Part shown: positions 62,763 to 64,000 of the stretch, in pieces
Numbering within the stretch: position 1 is the stretch's first letter
How the letters are laid out: each line of letters starts with the position of its first letter
Assembly (NCBI RefSeq): GCF_002735645.1
Contig: NZ_PDZG01000019.1
Span: forward strand, 1 to 64,000
Direction of reading: 5' to 3'
DNA length: 64,000 nt
From: Iodobacter sp. BJB302
GTDB lineage: Bacteria > Pseudomonadota > Gammaproteobacteria > Burkholderiales > Chitinibacteraceae
Notes under the pieces: generated by a model
Database searches by the model: none
What the model was told of the DNA's origin: nothing
The model's input: the letters and a program-made list of their open reading frames with translations, nothing else
Program-made: the position numbers and the translations under genes

Positions 62763-64000
62763 ATGAAAAAACTATACCTGCTGGCCGGTAATGGTAGTGC
62801 AAGCGACTGGTGGGACGATGTCTTGCCGCATTTCACGCAATATCAGCCCATCCCCATTGAGCTACCTGGCTTTGGCGATAATCGCGATCCGCTCCCCGAT
62901 TCCCTGCATGGCCTTTCACTGGCACTGGAGCAACAGCTGGAACCAGGCCACGCCATTTTGGCGACGGGGATCAGTGCACTGCCGGTTTTACATTTACTGG
63001 TACGGCGTCCCGGCTTTTTTTCACGCGTGATTTTGCTCTCCCCGGTGGGTGTTTTGCTGTGGAAGCGCCGCTTGCCAAGGCTGATGGCCCAGCCCGGCTT
63101 GTTAACGCTGGTGCAAACCTTACTCTCCCATGCGCCCAAGCTGTTTTCAGGGCAATTTGCTGCCGCAGGCTTTAGGCCAGATTACACAAGAATCGCCAAT
63201 GGCTATCGCCGCTGCCGCGCTTTCAAGCCTTATTTTCGCTGGGTGCAGCCCGATTCTGCCCTTACCCTCTTTGATCAAATCAGCGATCGCATCGAGCTGA
63301 TCTGGGGCGCGGAAGACAAAATCGTCAGCCCCGCCCACGCCGCCGCATGGGAAGCGGTGCTCTGCCGGGCAGAGCTATCCGTCACTATCCAGGCAGGCTG
63401 GGGGCATTATCCATTTTGGCAGCATCCGGCCGCATTTACCCGCTGGCTGGAAGCCGGGCCCGCTGGCTTTGCAGCGCATACCAAGGCAGGGCGTTTGCTG
63501 CTGGCCAGCCACGCCGCTTTGCCCGTTCCCGCACTGATCAGCATCGAAAGCCCTGATGACCCACGCCTCGCGCCCTTTTTGCAGCAAGCCGCGCCGCACG
63601 GCTGGGCAGTGCGTTCATCCGGCGATGATGAAGACGGCATTGATATCGCCAATGCAGGCCGCCACCAAACCTTTTTACGCGTCGCCTCTGCCGATGTGGC
63701 CCGGCGCAGCGCAGAGATTTTTGCCAGCGGTGTGCGATGTGTTGTGGTGCAGCGCATGATTCACCCCACCTTATCCGGCGTTGCCTTTGTGCGCCCGCTT
63801 TCGGCGCAGATCGAGTGGGTAGAGGGCCATTTAGAGGGGCTGGTTGATGGCACCGCCCATCCAATTTCGCTGCTGCTCTCCCGCATGGGCGGCGGCTGGG
63901 GCGCAAAGCCCAAGCCGGTTAAGCTTAGCCCTGATACCACTAGCCCCAGCCAAACCCGGCTATGGGATTTTCTGCAAGCCATTGTCGCGGCGTTTCATCA
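62763..64000 (+). CDS. Alpha/beta hydrolase fused to PEP-synthase-like (PPDK_N) ATP-grasp domain, partial at window end
   Basis: An open frame of 412 codons from ATG 62763 runs without a stop to the window end. Residues 1-260 form an alpha/beta hydrolase: LYLLAGNGSASDW, GxSxA nucleophile in ATGISAL, acid Asp in LIWGAEDKI and His in AGWGHYPFW. Residues about 275-412 resemble the N-terminal ATP-binding domain of pyruvate-phosphate dikinase/PEP synthase: WAVRSSGDDEDG, VVVQRMIHPTLSGVAFV. No split between the two is seen. The rest of the PPDK-like domain lies outside. A His-domain swivel and the reaction cannot be assessed. It probably belongs with the SDR/DUF4166 cluster. Confidence 0.82.
   Translation, partial: MKKLYLLAGNGSASDWWDDVLPHFTQYQPIPIELPGFGDNRDPLPDSLHGLSLALEQQLEPGHAILATGISALPVLHLLVRRPGFFSRVILLSPVGVLLWKRRLPRLMAQPGLLTLVQTLLSHAPKLFSGQFAAAGFRPDYTRIANGYRRCRAFKPYFRWVQPDSALTLFDQISDRIELIWGAEDKIVSPAHAAAWEAVLCRAELSVTIQAGWGHYPFWQHPAAFTRWLEAGPAGFAAHTKAGRLLLASHAALPVPALISIESPDDPRLAPFLQQAAPHGWAVRSSGDDEDGIDIANAGRHQTFLRVASADVARRSAEIFASGVRCVVVQRMIHPTLSGVAFVRPLSAQIEWVEGHLEGLVDGTAHPISLLLSRMGGGWGAKPKPVKLSPDTTSPSQTRLWDFLQAIVAAFH

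Overview
The window looks like chromosomal DNA of a Gram-negative betaproteobacterium of the order Neisseriales, most like Iodobacter or other Chitinibacteraceae. This is inferred from the protein character (a HemO-type heme oxygenase, STN-domain TonB-dependent receptors, a GlcNAc kinase next to a GntR regulator and a sugar ABC transporter, CysB with a two-Cys-pair CysH), the moderate G+C content and the dispersed 'CTTGCTTCGCCAAGAAAG'-type repeats. No rRNA, tRNA or CRISPR array was seen.

Layout. 0-0.2 kb: C-terminal end of an IS3-family transposase and a fragment of a dispersed repeat. 0.3-3.7 kb: HD-GYP sensor paired with a small SUOX-fold periplasmic protein. 4.4-8.7 kb: secreted M35 peptidase, cytoplasmic GH13 enzyme, 5'-nucleotidase and MerR-GyrI regulator. 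8.9-20.2 kb: iron/heme acquisition locus with a FecI-type sigma factor and FecR (interrupted by a chemotaxis receptor), two tandem STN receptors each behind a Fur box, heme oxygenase, and a DUF454-TonB fusion. 20.5-28.7 kb: small housekeeping genes, two solute-binding-like proteins, a NodB deacetylase, an APC permease, and an Fsr-type efflux gene divergent from an AraC regulator. 29-30.8 kb: A+T-rich two-gene cassette of an SMC-like AAA ATPase plus a TOPRIM protein, resembling split OLD/PARIS defence systems. 31-33.9 kb: hybrid histidine kinase, again paired with a SUOX-fold protein. 34-41.7 kb: GlpQ-type phosphodiesterase, GltS, Mth938-like protein and the amino-acid block alaA-like/hom/thrC. 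42.4-44.1 kb: two large inverted repeat copies, then an HNH nuclease gene broken at a G8 tract (probably phase variable). 44.2-52.9 kb: second NodB deacetylase and a complete amino-sugar ABC locus (two binding proteins, two permeases, ATPase, GntR regulator, GlcNAc/glucosamine kinase). 53.2-55.8 kb: cysH, a TauE/SafE exporter and divergent cysB. 55.9-64 kb: cluster under a GbsR/MarR-type regulator (DCC protein, two SDR-type fusions, DUF2269, DUF4166) ending in an open alpha/beta-hydrolase/PPDK-like fusion that runs off the window.

The most unusual items are the G8 tract switching an HNH nuclease, the split ATPase/TOPRIM cassette, the DUF454-TonB fusion in the heme locus, two independent pairings of a SUOX-fold protein with a transmembrane signalling protein, a pair of identically spaced palindromes in front of the GbsR-like gene and a later gene of its cluster, and the hydrolase/ATP-grasp fusion at the right edge.
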